Shown here piece by piece: positions 26,126 through 39,345 of a DNA stretch of 64,000 bases. This DNA is from Hydractinia symbiolongicarpus (taxonomy: Eukaryota; Cnidaria; Hydrozoa; Anthoathecata; Hydractiniidae): NCBI RefSeq assembly GCF_029227915.1, contig NC_079880.1, positions 23,746,501-23,810,500 of the forward strand, read 5' to 3'. Each line of letters begins with the position of its first letter. The first letter of the stretch is position 1. Position numbers and translations under genes: made by a program. The notes below the pieces were generated by a model that was not told the origin of the DNA, made no database searches, and saw only the letters and a list, made by a program, of their open reading frames with translations.

Positions 26126-28391
26126 CGCTCTCTATATTTTTGGTTTGGAGTCTGAGAATTTATAGAGTATGACCCCTGTTGTATATCCTTAGAATTCTTG
26201 AACCCTTCCTTTTTTAATTTTTTTTAATGTTTTGTGTGTTTGTTGCTCCTTTAACTTGATTTTTTCGATCGTTGCGGTCTGTTTTTATATTTTTTGCCAT
26301 TGTGCATGCGTGCGCATGTCCATTGTGTAAGACGCAAAATAAAAACATTACGTCACGCTGCAACTCATCTACATCCTTGTGGTTGCTAATCACATATTTT
26401 GATCGTTTTTCTGAACAAAAGTAAATTGTATGTTTCTATAGGAATTAAGATGAATGGAGGAGGGTACTGAGCACTCTCCTAAACCTCTGGAGGAGGGTAC
26501 TAAGTACACTACTATACCCTTATAAACAAAATCAAACGTCGCTTTACTTCGTGATACAATAATTTTTTGTAAAAAAAATAAAATAATAAACAACATATCT
26601 GTTTCTGATCATTTATTATCAAAATTATGAAACAGCAATAAATAAGAAGTTGATAAAACATTGTGCAACTACCCCCTGATAAATTAGTTACGAATGATTT
26701 GTGAAGAGATTTCCATGCTGAACAAGAGTAGCTGTGAAACTTTGTAGTCGTGGTGTGATGTTCGTTGAAAGTTTTTAATTTATAAGCGAAAGACAAAAGA
26801 ATAAGCATGATTTTTTTTTATTTAAACTTTGCTGTCGGTTAAGTTCGATGAAGAAAGTTGTTGTGTGTGGCTGTGAGTTTTCGAATTACAAGCAGATGTG
26901 AACTGGAATAAATTACTCTTTTTAAATCAACGATTTTAGCTTGAAAGAATGGTTTACTTTAAAAGACCTCGAAAAATACTATTTTCTGTGAATTTTGTTT
27001 ATCTATGGACAGTGTTGTAGGTAGAATCTGGTTTTGTAATGGTTGTAAAATGTTTTTTAGCTAGTCAGAATGTGATAAATTGTGCAGGAAAACTATAGCT
27101 AGCTACATAGTTTTTCAAATTAATAGAACAATAAATCATTAAACTATGAAATATTTGTAAAATGTAAAAAACGGGAAATGACGTATTCACATAAAAAATG
27201 TAATTTATATTTTATAAAATATATTTCATGTTTTTTGTGCTGAGTTTCATTTTTTTTTCACACACGCCTTCATAAAGCAGTACTCTTATTCAGCTGGTCA
27301 CCAGAAATCTATTGAAATATGCTCTCCAGCGTGGAGATGAACACATGGTATACAGAATTTGTAGTTCTTTATATAGAAAGACCTGCATGGTTAAAAATAC
27401 TAAGAAGACTTTATTTTGAAGCGTGCAGAAATTTTTCCCTCGGCAGAGAATGTGTAAACCTGTAACTTCATGAAACATGTCATTTTAAGTAAACACTCTT
27501 CTAAATAAATCTTTGCTTATATAGTACAATGGCCCCATGGCTCACTTTTCTTCCGATTTATAGATTATTCGCCAATGTTAACAAAAGTTAAAAAGTTTGC
27601 AATTTTTTGGCACCTGCGCAAGCATTTTTGTAAGCAGAAAATATAAACAACAGACCACAGTAATAAAAAAATCCATCCAAAAACAAATATGTGCTCAAAA
27701 TATTGAATTTTTTGAAGAAGAGTTAGAAGAATATAGTTAATATTTAATTTCAGTTTTCTTATAGATCTTATGCTACCCAAAAAAAATCTTTATCTTCATT
27801 AATAAGCATTTTACCCTGTGCGAGTCCTGCTTTATTTTACACCCATTGTCTGTATATTTTCTCACTTCGCGAGAATTATAACACGTGCTCAATTTACCAA
27901 CAGTTTTATATTGTAGCAGAACCTGGTGCTCGGGATAAAATAATATCACGAAACATTTCAGATCAGTAGTTGATTAGTAAATTTTATTTATCAATGGACA
28001 TAATTATAGCAAATTAAATGGCTGCCCAGAGTCCTCAAAGTCATGACAAAAAAACATGTAGTTTGCTTAACGGACACTACTTCCACCAAGCAAATTACCT
28101 GCTTTTTCTTTATAAAGAATATGCCTTATAAGAATGTCATGTTCGGATTTTAAGTTAAAACAATAGGTCTTTTGTTTAGGACAATAGAAAATTAAGAAGA
28201 CCAGCCTGGTTAGAATTTTGGAATTCTTAAATCAAGGTGTTTTAGAAAAAAGATGAAGGGATTCCTTAAACAGAATCCCACAATATATATTTTTATCTCA
28301 AGTATATGGTCCACTACAGAATTTTTAGAGAGTTATTAATTACTAAGAACACCTGATCTTTCTATGGCCTGGAAGCGCTATGTCATTTATT
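26126..28391. other. Intergenic, no gene seen
   Basis: AT-rich. A short duplicate GGAGGAGGGTACTGAGCAC / GGAGGAGGGTACTAAGTAC lies at 26456-26512. Minus-strand frames of up to 98 codons lack domains and splice context. Confidence 0.4.
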
Positions 28392-28460
28392 CACTCTCGT
28401 CTCCAGACCTTTTTTGTCATCACATATATCGATGACGCAAAAACTCTGGGGACGAGGGTG
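28392..28460. repeat. Palindromic short element flanked by a 12-base direct repeat
   Basis: Inverted ends CTCGTCTCCAGACCTTTTTT and CTCTGGGGACGAG, with GTCATC...GATGAC at the centre. The same sequence GTCATTTATTCA occurs just before (28382-28393) and shortly after (28465-28476), which could be a target duplication. Confidence 0.65.
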
Positions 28461-28618
28461 TTCGGTCATTTATTCAAAAACGTAGTTATTAAAATCTAGC
28501 CCAATCAACATTCCGGACCAGAATTGGGTCTGGAAATTTCTTGAGTTCATGAAAGCTTTTGTTTTGAACGGAAGAGAAGAATTAACGCCCAATTCTAAGT
28601 GAATTTTTGAAAAATAAA

Positions 28619-28822
28619 TCATTGAATAATATATAATCATGTCATGAACAAGCGAGTTATTCTAGGCTACGTTTCGACAGCTACAGCTTCATCGACGTGC
28701 AATGATTTGAAGAGATAATTAGAGGATCAAAATTAACCAATCAGATCACAGCAATTGAAGTAATTAACTTTTAATATAAACTCGCTTGTTCATGAGATGA
28801 TAATATCTATATTATTCAATGA
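28619..28822. mobile_element. 204-bp element with about 42-bp inverted ends
   Basis: Terminal 15 bases TCATTGAATAATATA are perfectly inverted at the other end, and the inverted match continues through CATGAACAAGCGAGTT. The interior has no coding capacity. This is a typical MITE or pseudo-LTR layout. Confidence 0.7.
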
Positions 28823-29732
28823 CAATGACTGAACAGATAAGTGGTAATATTTTCAAAATAAATTATATTGTTTAAATTCCTGTGTCCGCCCCTGTACTTT
28901 TTTGTTATTAAAACAAAATGAACATGCCAATTTATGACATAAGCCAGTTGAGGCAACATCTATGACTTTAGAGGTATAAATTACCTTCTTAAGGCCATTT
29001 AGTATGGCAATTTTTAACAAATAACTGTCCCTCAGCTTGTCTTTGCTTCCTCATTAAAACAAACTTGGATAATACTGTTATGTTTTTTCCAATTTCCACA
29101 GACTTTTGCATAATTGCATAAATATAGAAATAAAACCAGGCAATATAAAAAGTGAACGAGTCGACAGAGAAAAATATCTAGTCGTCAGAAAAAATTGGCT
29201 AGTCGACAAAAAAATTTGCGTATGGACATAAAAAGTAGAGAGACAACAGAAAAAAATGGCGAGTCGACACAAAATGTAATAAATACAAGAAATTGGCCAC
29301 AACAAATGACAATATGGATTACACATTTCTGTAAATATGCAACGTAAATCTCGATGAGGACAGGAATCTTTAAGAGTGTATTGGCTTCTCTGTTTTAAAC
29401 AATATTCTATGTAAACATTGTGAAAAACTTATAGTCTTAATGTATATATTATTGTTTTGGAGTATTGTATTTACTTTTTATGTGACTGACTCGTTTTCTA
29501 TTCACATGTTGCAATGTAAATTTCTTTCACATGTTTTTATTTTACAAAAGCAAATGCGATGTTAAACCAATCATTTGTATGTTAGTTTTCTTTGAGTCCT
29601 TGTATCTTGCAATTCCACTGGATTGTAAAATAATTGAAAATGTAAAATAATAAATGAGTTTTAGATATTTAGAGCTTTTTATAATTGATCCAAATCAACT
29701 CGTTACTTGGACGGATCAATTCAGAAAAAAAC
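28823..29732. other. Intergenic upstream of tubulin copy 2
   Basis: A degenerate tandem stretch with GAGTCGACA-type units lies at about 29156-29278. No gene. The promoter of tubulin copy 2 is expected at the right end, but no clear TATA box was found. Confidence 0.4.
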
Positions 29733-31683
<1,951 letters not shown>

Positions 31684-32784
31684 ACCTTTAAAGTATATAA
31701 ACACTTTGAGTAAATGAAGTTTTGCACGAAGTTCTTAAAACTCCATTAACTTTCGCGAAGTAAGCAAATCAAAATATTTACTGAGAATGAAATTCTGCGA
31801 ATTTTACGAAAAAAGTATTGTAATAACGTTTTTCTCTTTATTACTCGAGTACCGTTTTTAAGGGCTTTTATGTAGACTGCTGAAGTTGGAATTTATTATT
31901 TATTATTATAAATGCCGTATAAACCTGGAGATAAGAATGGTGTAAATAATTTTGCGGAAGACAGAAAGAAATCCGAAATTTACGAGAATTAATTTTTGCG
32001 ACTATCGCGAATAACGAGATTCCCAATAATTTTCGCGGGAATTATTTTCCGCGAAATTGACGACAACTCGCTGAAATTAATTCCCCTAAGATAGACAATA
32101 TAAAACTGCTCTCCCTATTCTAGTATTCTTTGTATACATTCAACACTTTCACTATTTCTTTGGTCTTCACTGAAATATTTTTGATTTCCAACCAAATTTT
32201 CAACAACAAAAAGTGTCGATATATAATCGATTAAATGTCAGATCGTGTCAACGTAACCTTGCAAGCGGTTTACCTCGATTTAGACGAAGGCGAACAGTTT
32301 AGAAAAAGAACAACATGATATTCTTTTTTTTATCTACGTTGACAGCATTGGATATTCATCTATGGACTTCTTAAATGTAGCACAAATTACTTTACTTAAC
32401 ATTTTGATTTCCATTATCTTACATCGTCGTCGTGTAGTCTTTTAGCATTTTCAGGTGGTCACTTTTGTTATGTGCTTTCACAATGAGTGAGTCAGTTACC
32501 CTCTACACAAGAAACAATTTTTTATTTGATAAGCGGATGATTATGCAAGCGGACGCCTAATTAAGCATTGCATATTTTCCACATCGCATTTCGTTCATCC
32601 TTGCCCCCCTGTTAATACGAAGTCATGAAATTTTCTCGGAAGGGGGTTATTACTATGATCGTAGGTTACGACTAAAGTGCGGTTGTCTCTTTAATAACTC
32701 TCCCTGGTTTCTAAAAAAATGCTTAAAGTTCACACCAATATAAGCTACCATCTTTAACACACAAACAAAATACTGATGATATTA
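31684..32784. other. Intergenic, with GCGAA-rich palindromic stretch
   Basis: Between about 31750 and 32092 there are repeated motifs such as TTTCGCGAA, TTTTCGCGGGAATTATT and TCCGCGAAATT in both orientations, probably a decayed palindromic element. No gene was seen. Confidence 0.4.
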
Positions 32785-32882
32785 TTATGGATGGCCCGTG
32801 AATAAATCCACGAGTTTACTTGTCCTTTCGTAATTTTCTTGTTTTTCGCTACTGTGGTTTGCAGTAAGACAGACATACGACT
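32785..32882 (-). mobile_element. Helitron-like element fragment
   Basis: Hairpin-like GGCCCGTGAATAAATCCACGAG, then ACTTGTCC, a TTTCTTGTTTTTCGCTACTG block and GACAGACATACG. The order of motifs is the same as in the copy at 8978, with more decay. Confidence 0.45.
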
Positions 32883-32960
32883 ACCTCGTCTACAGGGTTC
32901 TTTTTTCACTTTTTCATAATGATTGGTCTCCAGGTTTTCTTTTTACAATACGAGTCGAGG
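32883..32960 (+). repeat. Palindromic-family element, left member of an inverted pair
   Basis: ACCTCGTCTACAGGGTTCTT to ACAATACGAGTCGAGG. It is the reverse complement of 34591-34668 with only a few differences over 78 bases, so the two are inverted copies about 1.7 kb apart. Confidence 0.8.
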
Positions 32961-32965
32961 TTTAG

Positions 32966-33140
32966 TCTAGTCGTTAACCCGTGGAAAAATCCATGAGGTC
33001 GCATGTCTTTAAATTACACGCTATTTCGTATGCCTGTAGCACGACGTGTTTCTCGCGCACAAACAGACAAAAAACGAATATTACAGGAGAGGCGAACTGC
33101 GCACGGTACGGCTGCTTAATAAATGTTCATGATGCCCGTA
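32966..33140 (-). mobile_element. Helitron-like element, intact hairpin end
   Basis: On the plus strand: CTAGTCGTTAAC, then CCCGTGGAAAAATCCATGAG, GCATGTC and a degenerate GTAGCACGACGTGTTTCTCG block. The minus strand therefore ends in hairpin plus CTAG, as in 25556-25697. It starts six bases after the inverted-pair member at 32883-32960. The far boundary is uncertain. Confidence 0.5.
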
Positions 33141-34590
33141 TTGATTTTAAAGACCAGACCGATTGGCTTGGTCTGCTACATAATGAATTAATATATATGT
33201 TTCATCATCATAACAAAAAAGTCTAGAAACAAAGACTGAGGATGTTTTGATATAGAAAATATTCGTAGAGTTTTAAAAAAGGTAAATTTTCACTTAAACC
33301 TTTGCAGAAACCGGCAACACACTAAACCCAAAATATAAAACAGCCTGTTAAAAATGCTAGTTATGGTAGATAATTTTTTATAATTGACTTTTTTTACGTA
33401 TTTGCCAAACGAGTGGCTTAATTAAAAAACAATATAATATATTTATTTCTCCTTATTGTGATGATCACAAGAAAAAGTTAAAAATCAAAATAGCAAAAAA
33501 TCTTGAACAACATTTGACGAACTTATTGCGGAGCTAAGCCAGCGAGCGAAGCCCATTTTCTATTTAAGCGAGCGAAAATACTTCGTACCAAGGAACTTTT
33601 TAAATAGTTAGTCAGGTGTCCACTTATGACCTTTCGTCGAGTTGCGCTTACGACTTCCAGATTAAAAAGTATTTTTAACTACTGGCGCATTTTAAAGAAG
33701 ATATTTTTTGCGTACTGAGTCTAAAGTGACTTTTCGGCGCAAAATGTGCAAATCAAAATTGGAAATCGATTACGACGTTCAAAATTTCTTCTTTCAAAAA
33801 AGAGAAAAGGAGAAAAAACGTAAACAATAAAAACTGCTGACGAAAGGTATAAAGTTTTGTCATGCGATCAGAGGAAATTTTTTGCGTGTTTTGTGATGGC
33901 TCCTTAAATAAGGTTTATAGAAAAACAGTCTTTGCTTTAAAGAGGGAAAAAAGAAGAAATGAACTTAGGTTTGTAACGATATTACTTTTACTTTCTTACG
34001 TGAAGAACTAATTCACTTTTAACTTTTTTTTAGCTAGCTAACAAACTTTTTCAACAAACTTCCGAACCTGCTTTTTTATTTCTCTTTACATTGCAAAAAA
34101 AACCCTGTCTTTTATATTTTAGATTACTCAACAGTACCTACAAAATAATGGCTATAGTAATAGATAGTTTTAGTATAAAAATATTTTTTAACAAAAATTG
34201 TAAAAAAAATTTAAATATGCTCGCCGGTAAAGATATGTTTAAAATTCTCTTTTCTTATACCCTTTCTATCTTTTGTTTATTTTGGTTTAGCAAAGAAATA
34301 AATCGCAAATAGCTCTGGGTACTAGAATGCTTATTCTGCAAACTTTTAAATAAGCGCTTAGTAGCCAAATAATCGTTCGGTCAATGTGAGCACACAGAGT
34401 AAATTGCTCACAAACCAAAAACATGGAAAACAGAAAAGAGCAATTATGTAGGGAAACTCCTTAGGATTTCTCTTTGTATATTTCTATAAAACTTTTGCAA
34501 CGAGTATGCCGTTTGTACTTGCTGAAAAACGAATGCTTTATAATAGATTCACGTTTTTTAATAACTTGTACAGAACAGAAGTGCTCTGCA
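33141..34590. other. Interior between two inverted repeats, no gene
   Basis: Contains AAGCCAGCGAGCGAAGCCC and related GCGAGCGAA motifs at 33535-33580. No reading frame has a recognisable domain. It may be the interior of a composite element bounded by the inverted pair. Confidence 0.35.
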
Positions 34591-34668
34591 CCTCGACTCG
34601 TATTGTAAAAAGAAAACCTGGGGACCAATCATTATGAAAAAGTGAGAAAAGAACCCTGGGGACGAGGT
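34591..34668 (-). repeat. Palindromic-family element, right member of an inverted pair
   Basis: CCTCGACTCGTATTGTAAAA through AACCCTGGGGACGAGGT; see 32883-32960. It carries the better match to the CCTCGTCCCCAGGG terminus. Confidence 0.8.
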
Positions 34669-36417
34669 TGCTTAGGGACTTGTGAAAAAATTTCTTGATA
34701 GAACCCTCGAGTATAATACTTTGCCTTCGAACATAGGGAGTCTGTTCCTGCTCCGCAACCCTTTTTATATTGATTTTTATTATTTTAAACTAGCTACTGA
34801 ACGTACGTAACAAATTGATACTTACTTTGTGAGTGAAGATAAAAAAAAGATTAATAAAGATGAAGCCACCAAATCGTGCGTTCGATTTGTTGTTGAATGT
34901 TTCCCAGTCTGTATATTTATTCAAATTTGGCCCCATTATATCATAACAAACTCCATTGCTCGTAGTATGTTGTGGAGAGGGGACTCAAAACATGAAAAAA
35001 AATATTGTTGTTGGTCATGACGGATATTTCTTAAGTTTAAACGAAGGTCATAAAATGCTGTTACTACTATAGTACGTATAATATTCATAGATATTTCAAG
35101 TAAAAGATGTTATTTTTATGTTTACTAAAAAGTACAAACACCTTTTTATGAGTTTATTGGTAAGTACATCGAAAACCTACTTATTTCACACCATGCAGCC
35201 ATAAAAATTCTGTAAAAATGTCGTTAGAAAGATAAATAGAATTTTAGTTGTGAAATATAGTTATCAAAAGGGTTATCTTAGTAGAATTTAGGATTTAGAA
35301 TTCTATTAAATTTTTTTTCTTGCTTAAAATTAATTATCTGGCTGCCACAAAATAATTTTTTGTTCGCCTCTTCTTTAATAAAGAAACTAGCTGCAAAACA
35401 TGTAGAAAATTTAAAAGAAGAGTTATTTAATTTTATGAATTTAAATAACTTCAGCCATGACACGTCCATATACAATCTTAATTTTTTACTCCCTGCCGTA
35501 TTGCATAAAAACACTGATCAAAATATTATATAAAATCATGACATTTTGTCAAGCGGTTCAGAAGATATGACAAATAATTCGTCAACCTATTTTTTGTGAA
35601 ACATTATGTAAGTCCTTCTTTAGAATATTTTTTTGACAATATTGGTCAAATGTCCTTCCTAATTAAAAGCGTCACTTTTTCCAACCTATTTTACCCAATA
35701 TTTAGTCTCAAACTTTCAATTATAATGTTTCGCTATTTTCATTGATCAACCTAATATATCGACACAAAGCAACTACTTTAATGTTTAACAAATAAGACGC
35801 ATTTTTTGTTTATTTTCCACAGTGTGCCACCCAGCTGGCATTTTATTATAAAATAATACGGAGGGAGACTTTACCAATGCGCAAGTGCATACTGCAAGTT
35901 AGTTCTGTGAATATTTCCGTTGCACACAAGGCGAGTAGAAATTTCTCCTCAGCGAGTTGTCAGCTATGTTTGAATGTTTCCATGAAAACTACAACTTCAG
36001 TTCCATAAGTTTTTGAGAACGTTTTGATAAAAAAACTCTCAAAATATGGAAGTCTGGATCGAAATATATATAAGGCGTAGTCATTAGCAAAAAAAAACAA
36101 ACAATAACAATTCACTAACACGTAAAATTATTCATGCAACTGGTTGCCAAAATAAAAGCTATATCTTTTGATTCATTCGCATGAGTTGATACATACTTCT
36201 CGTCTTCTGATTGGTTGATTGAAATATCTATTCAGAATGAATACATCGTAGTGAATGAAGCATGCTGTATGATTTGAATGTTAAGCCGTGATTTCTCTTT
36301 TTTACGAGTATTCACTTTACACTAAAGTAAGTTGCTTTCGCGAAACGTTGCTTCGTTGATAGAACTACTGTATTAATATTATTTTTCGTGATTTAAAGAT
36401 TTTTTAAAAAAGGAAAC
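34669..36417. other. Intergenic and promoter region of tubulin copy 3
   Basis: No gene in the left part. A TATATATAAGG box lies at about 36066-36076, some 340 bases before the copy 3 ATG, and could be the core promoter if the 5' UTR is long. No other element is clear. Confidence 0.35.
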
Positions 36418-38187
36418 ATGGTAAGTTATGGCAGCTTTCTTTTTTGTTTTGTGCGCATGATATTTTTTTAACAATATTTAATAAAATAAAGAACAAAAAA
36501 ATAAAAAGCATTCTGAAATATTTTGTGAGTTTAATTTTTATTTGTGAATCCATATTTGCTGTGCTTGATTCTCGTTTTTGACATCGGCAAATGCAATAAT
36601 ATCATAACTAGACGAAACGCTTTTAAAAAGAGAGAAAAGTAGACTACAAAATTTAAAATAACAAGAACAAAAATTATTCCAATTTATGAAAGCAAGAATG
36701 TTAATGTTTTCTTTTAGCGTGAGTGTATTTCGATTCACATCGGACAAGCAGGATGTCAAATGGGAAATGCTTGTTGGGAATTGTATTGTTTAGAACATGG
36801 TATTCAACCTGATGGTCAAATGCCAAGTGATAAAACAATTGGTGGTGGTGATGATTCTTTCAATACTTTTTTCAGTGAAACTGGAAGTGGCAAACATGTT
36901 CCACGAGCTATCTTTGTTGATTTAGAACCCACTGTTGTTGGTGAGTTCCAAAAATTACTTTTAAATTCCAACGAAACACATAATGTGAATTATGAATTAA
37001 AACTAACAAAGCAAGATGGTGCAATCACCGCTGCTGGTAATTTTCAACTATTTTTATATTTAGACGAAATTCGCACAGGAACATATCGCCAATTGTTTCA
37101 TCCAGAACAGCTCATCACTGGTAAAGAAGACGCTGCTAATAATTATGCACGTGGTCACTACACAGTAGGTAAGGAGCTGATCGATCAATGTTCAGATAGG
37201 ATTCGAAAGCTAGCTGACAGATGCACTGGACTTCAAGGATTTTTAGTGTTTCATTCCTTCGGTGGTGGTACTGGATCTGGATTCACATCACTTCTTATGG
37301 AACGTCTTTCTGTCGAATACGGGAAGAAGTCTAAGTTGGAATTTGCAATTTATCCTGCCCCCCAAATATCAACAGCAGTTGTTGAACCATATAATTCGAT
37401 TTTAACGACACACACAACATTGGAGCATTCCGATTGTGCTTTCATGGTTGATAATGAAGCCATTTATGATATCTGTCGAAGAAATCTAAACATTGATCGA
37501 CCAACATACACTAACTTGAATCGACTCATTGGTCAAATCGTTTCCTCAATCACTGCCTCTCTTAGATTTGATGGAGCTCTTAATGTCGATTTAACTGAAT
37601 TTCAAACCAATCTTGTCCCTTACCCCCGAATCCATTTTCCCTTGGCGACTTATGCTCCAGTTATCTCTGCAGAAAGAGCATACCACGAACAGCTCAGTGT
37701 TTCTGAAATTACTGCTTCTTGTTTTGAACCAAACAACCAAATGGTAAAGTGTGATCCTCGACATGGTAAATACATGGCTTGTTGTTTGCTATTCCGAGGC
37801 GATGTTGTTCCCAAAGACGTCAATGCAGCCATTGCCAACATCAAAACAAAGCGAACAATTCAATTTGTTGATTGGTGTCCTACAGGGTTCAAGGTTGGAA
37901 TCAACTATCAGCCACCAACTGTTGTTCCTGGTGGAGATCTTGCCAAAGTGCAACGAGCTGTATGTATGTTGAGCAACACCACTGCTATCGCAGAAGCTTG
38001 GGCTCGGTTGGATCATAAATTTGATCTAATGTATGCAAAACGTGCATTTGTCCATTGGTATGTTGGAGAAGGCATGGAAGAAGGAGAATTTTCAGAAGCT
38101 CGTGAAGACATTGCAGCTTTGGAAAAGGATTACGAAGAAGTTGGCATGGATTCCGTTGATGAAGATGAAGAAGAAGATGACGACTAA
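36418..38187 (+). CDS. TUBA: Alpha-tubulin, array copy 3, no C-terminal tyrosine
   Basis: Exons 36418-36420 (ATG, then GTAAGTTATG), 36718-36940 and 37064-38187 join to 449 residues. The 123-bp second intron (36941-37063) has GTGAGT/TTTAG borders, is a multiple of three and has no in-frame stop, so the frame reads straight through it. MREC, Lys40, GGGTGSG and the catalytic Glu are present. The protein ends EEEDDD: at the codon where copy 4 has TAT (Tyr), this gene has TAA, and the old TAG stop follows directly (38188-38190). The product is therefore made without the terminal Tyr that carboxypeptidases and tubulin tyrosine ligase act on. It is otherwise the most conventional of the four sequences. 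Confidence 0.95.
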
Positions 38188-38271
38188 TAGACGGTTATAA
38201 AATGATGAAACAAGAACATTAAAAAACTTTAACTTTGTGTAAATTTTATGTTATGGACTATATTGAGAAAA

Positions 38272-38277
38272 AATAAA
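38272..38277 (+). promoter_or_regulatory. Poly(A) signal AATAAA, tubulin copy 3
   Basis: AATAAA 85 bases after the stop of tubulin copy 3, followed by T-rich sequence. Confidence 0.6.
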
Positions 38278-39210
38278 TAACTCTTTTTCTTTTCTCTACA
38301 AACTGGCTTTAAATCAATACAGAATGTAAAACTTTTTTGCATTGTGAGATACTTGTGAAAAACATAAAGATGTCTTTAATTTTTTAACACATATTAAGGG
38401 TTGTAAAGTTAACTTGATACATGTGCAGAATGTGGTTCTGTACATCATAAAGTGGATTGTGAGAAACTTGTGAAAACATTATAAGGATTTAAGAATTAAT
38501 GTAAAATAAATAAAATAAATAAAATATAGGAAGAATTTTTCAAGAAAAACAACAACATTTATAACATCATTATTTGAAATACGCATTGTTTAGAAAAGAC
38601 CTTATCTTTGTTAGGGAGGTATCCTAAGTTTGTGCAAACAGAAGAATGTTTTGGATTGGGTTAGATTGTATGTGTTTTAATCACGATTTTCAATGAAAAA
38701 GAATTAAGAAAATAGAGGCACTTAAGAAATATTTGTCCTCCCAAGGCATACCGTTATTTGAGGGAGAGATTAGAAAAGTCCTAGTTGAGAAATTTTTAAT
38801 GAATCCGTTACAATATCAGATGTACATATAGGTAATGACGAATTAGGGATGCCAATAGGGGAAAGCATTCCTCATTTAAAACTAGCTAGACAAGATGACG
38901 GTGACAAGGTAATATATGCCTGTCCTTTGGTTGTTTTCTTTTCTTCAACATATTCTTTTAAATATAGTGTTATACAATATAGATATTTACTACCGTTCTT
39001 GCGTAAATATAAATTAATTAAAGTTATTTTAAAAGTTCTATATAAGTAATAAATAAATATTAAAAAAATGTCAAGCTCAATAAAAACAGTGAGTGTTAAA
39101 TATAATAGCTAAAAAAACAGACACGCACATAAATAGCTGAAGAATATAGTATATGATGTTGGCTATCATCAGTGGGCCTCCTATATTTAAGATGATTTGA
39201 ATATATTAAC
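38278..39210. other. Intergenic, no gene seen
   Basis: Contains two diverged copies of a segment with GTGAGAAACTTGTGAAAAC-like sequence (38344-38370 and 38458-38480). A 66-codon plus-strand frame at 38849-39049 has no known domain. Confidence 0.4.
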
Positions 39211-39345
39211 CCTATAATAACTGTTTAAGAGGGAAATACCAGAAAATATTGACCAACGTCAAAGTAATGGCCGAGCTTGTGAGGGCAATACGTGACAGAG
39301 GTCAATATTCGAAGGTATTGCCCGAAATAAACAGTTATTATATGG
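39211..39345. mobile_element. 135-bp palindromic MITE
   Basis: Arms of about 45 bases are inverted: CCTATAATAACTGTTTA at the left, TAAACAGTTATTATATGG at the right, and further in the GGGAAATACC / GGTATTGCCC and ATATTGACC / GGTCAATATT pairs. No coding content. Confidence 0.8.

Noticed and set aside
28619-28822. Active hammerhead ribozyme
   Set aside because: The conserved CU of CUGAUGA is missing and a proper stem III/cleavage site was not found. It is kept only as a weak suggestion.
32981-33226. 81-codon plus-strand frame
   Set aside because: It begins inside the Helitron-like hairpin and has no recognisable domain.
36760-38187. 475-residue alpha-tubulin read straight through the second intron
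   Set aside because: Canonical donor GTGAGT and acceptor TTTAG flank the extra 41 codons, copies 1 and 2 have introns at the same site, and alpha-tubulins never carry this insert. The spliced form was annotated and retention kept as a finding only.
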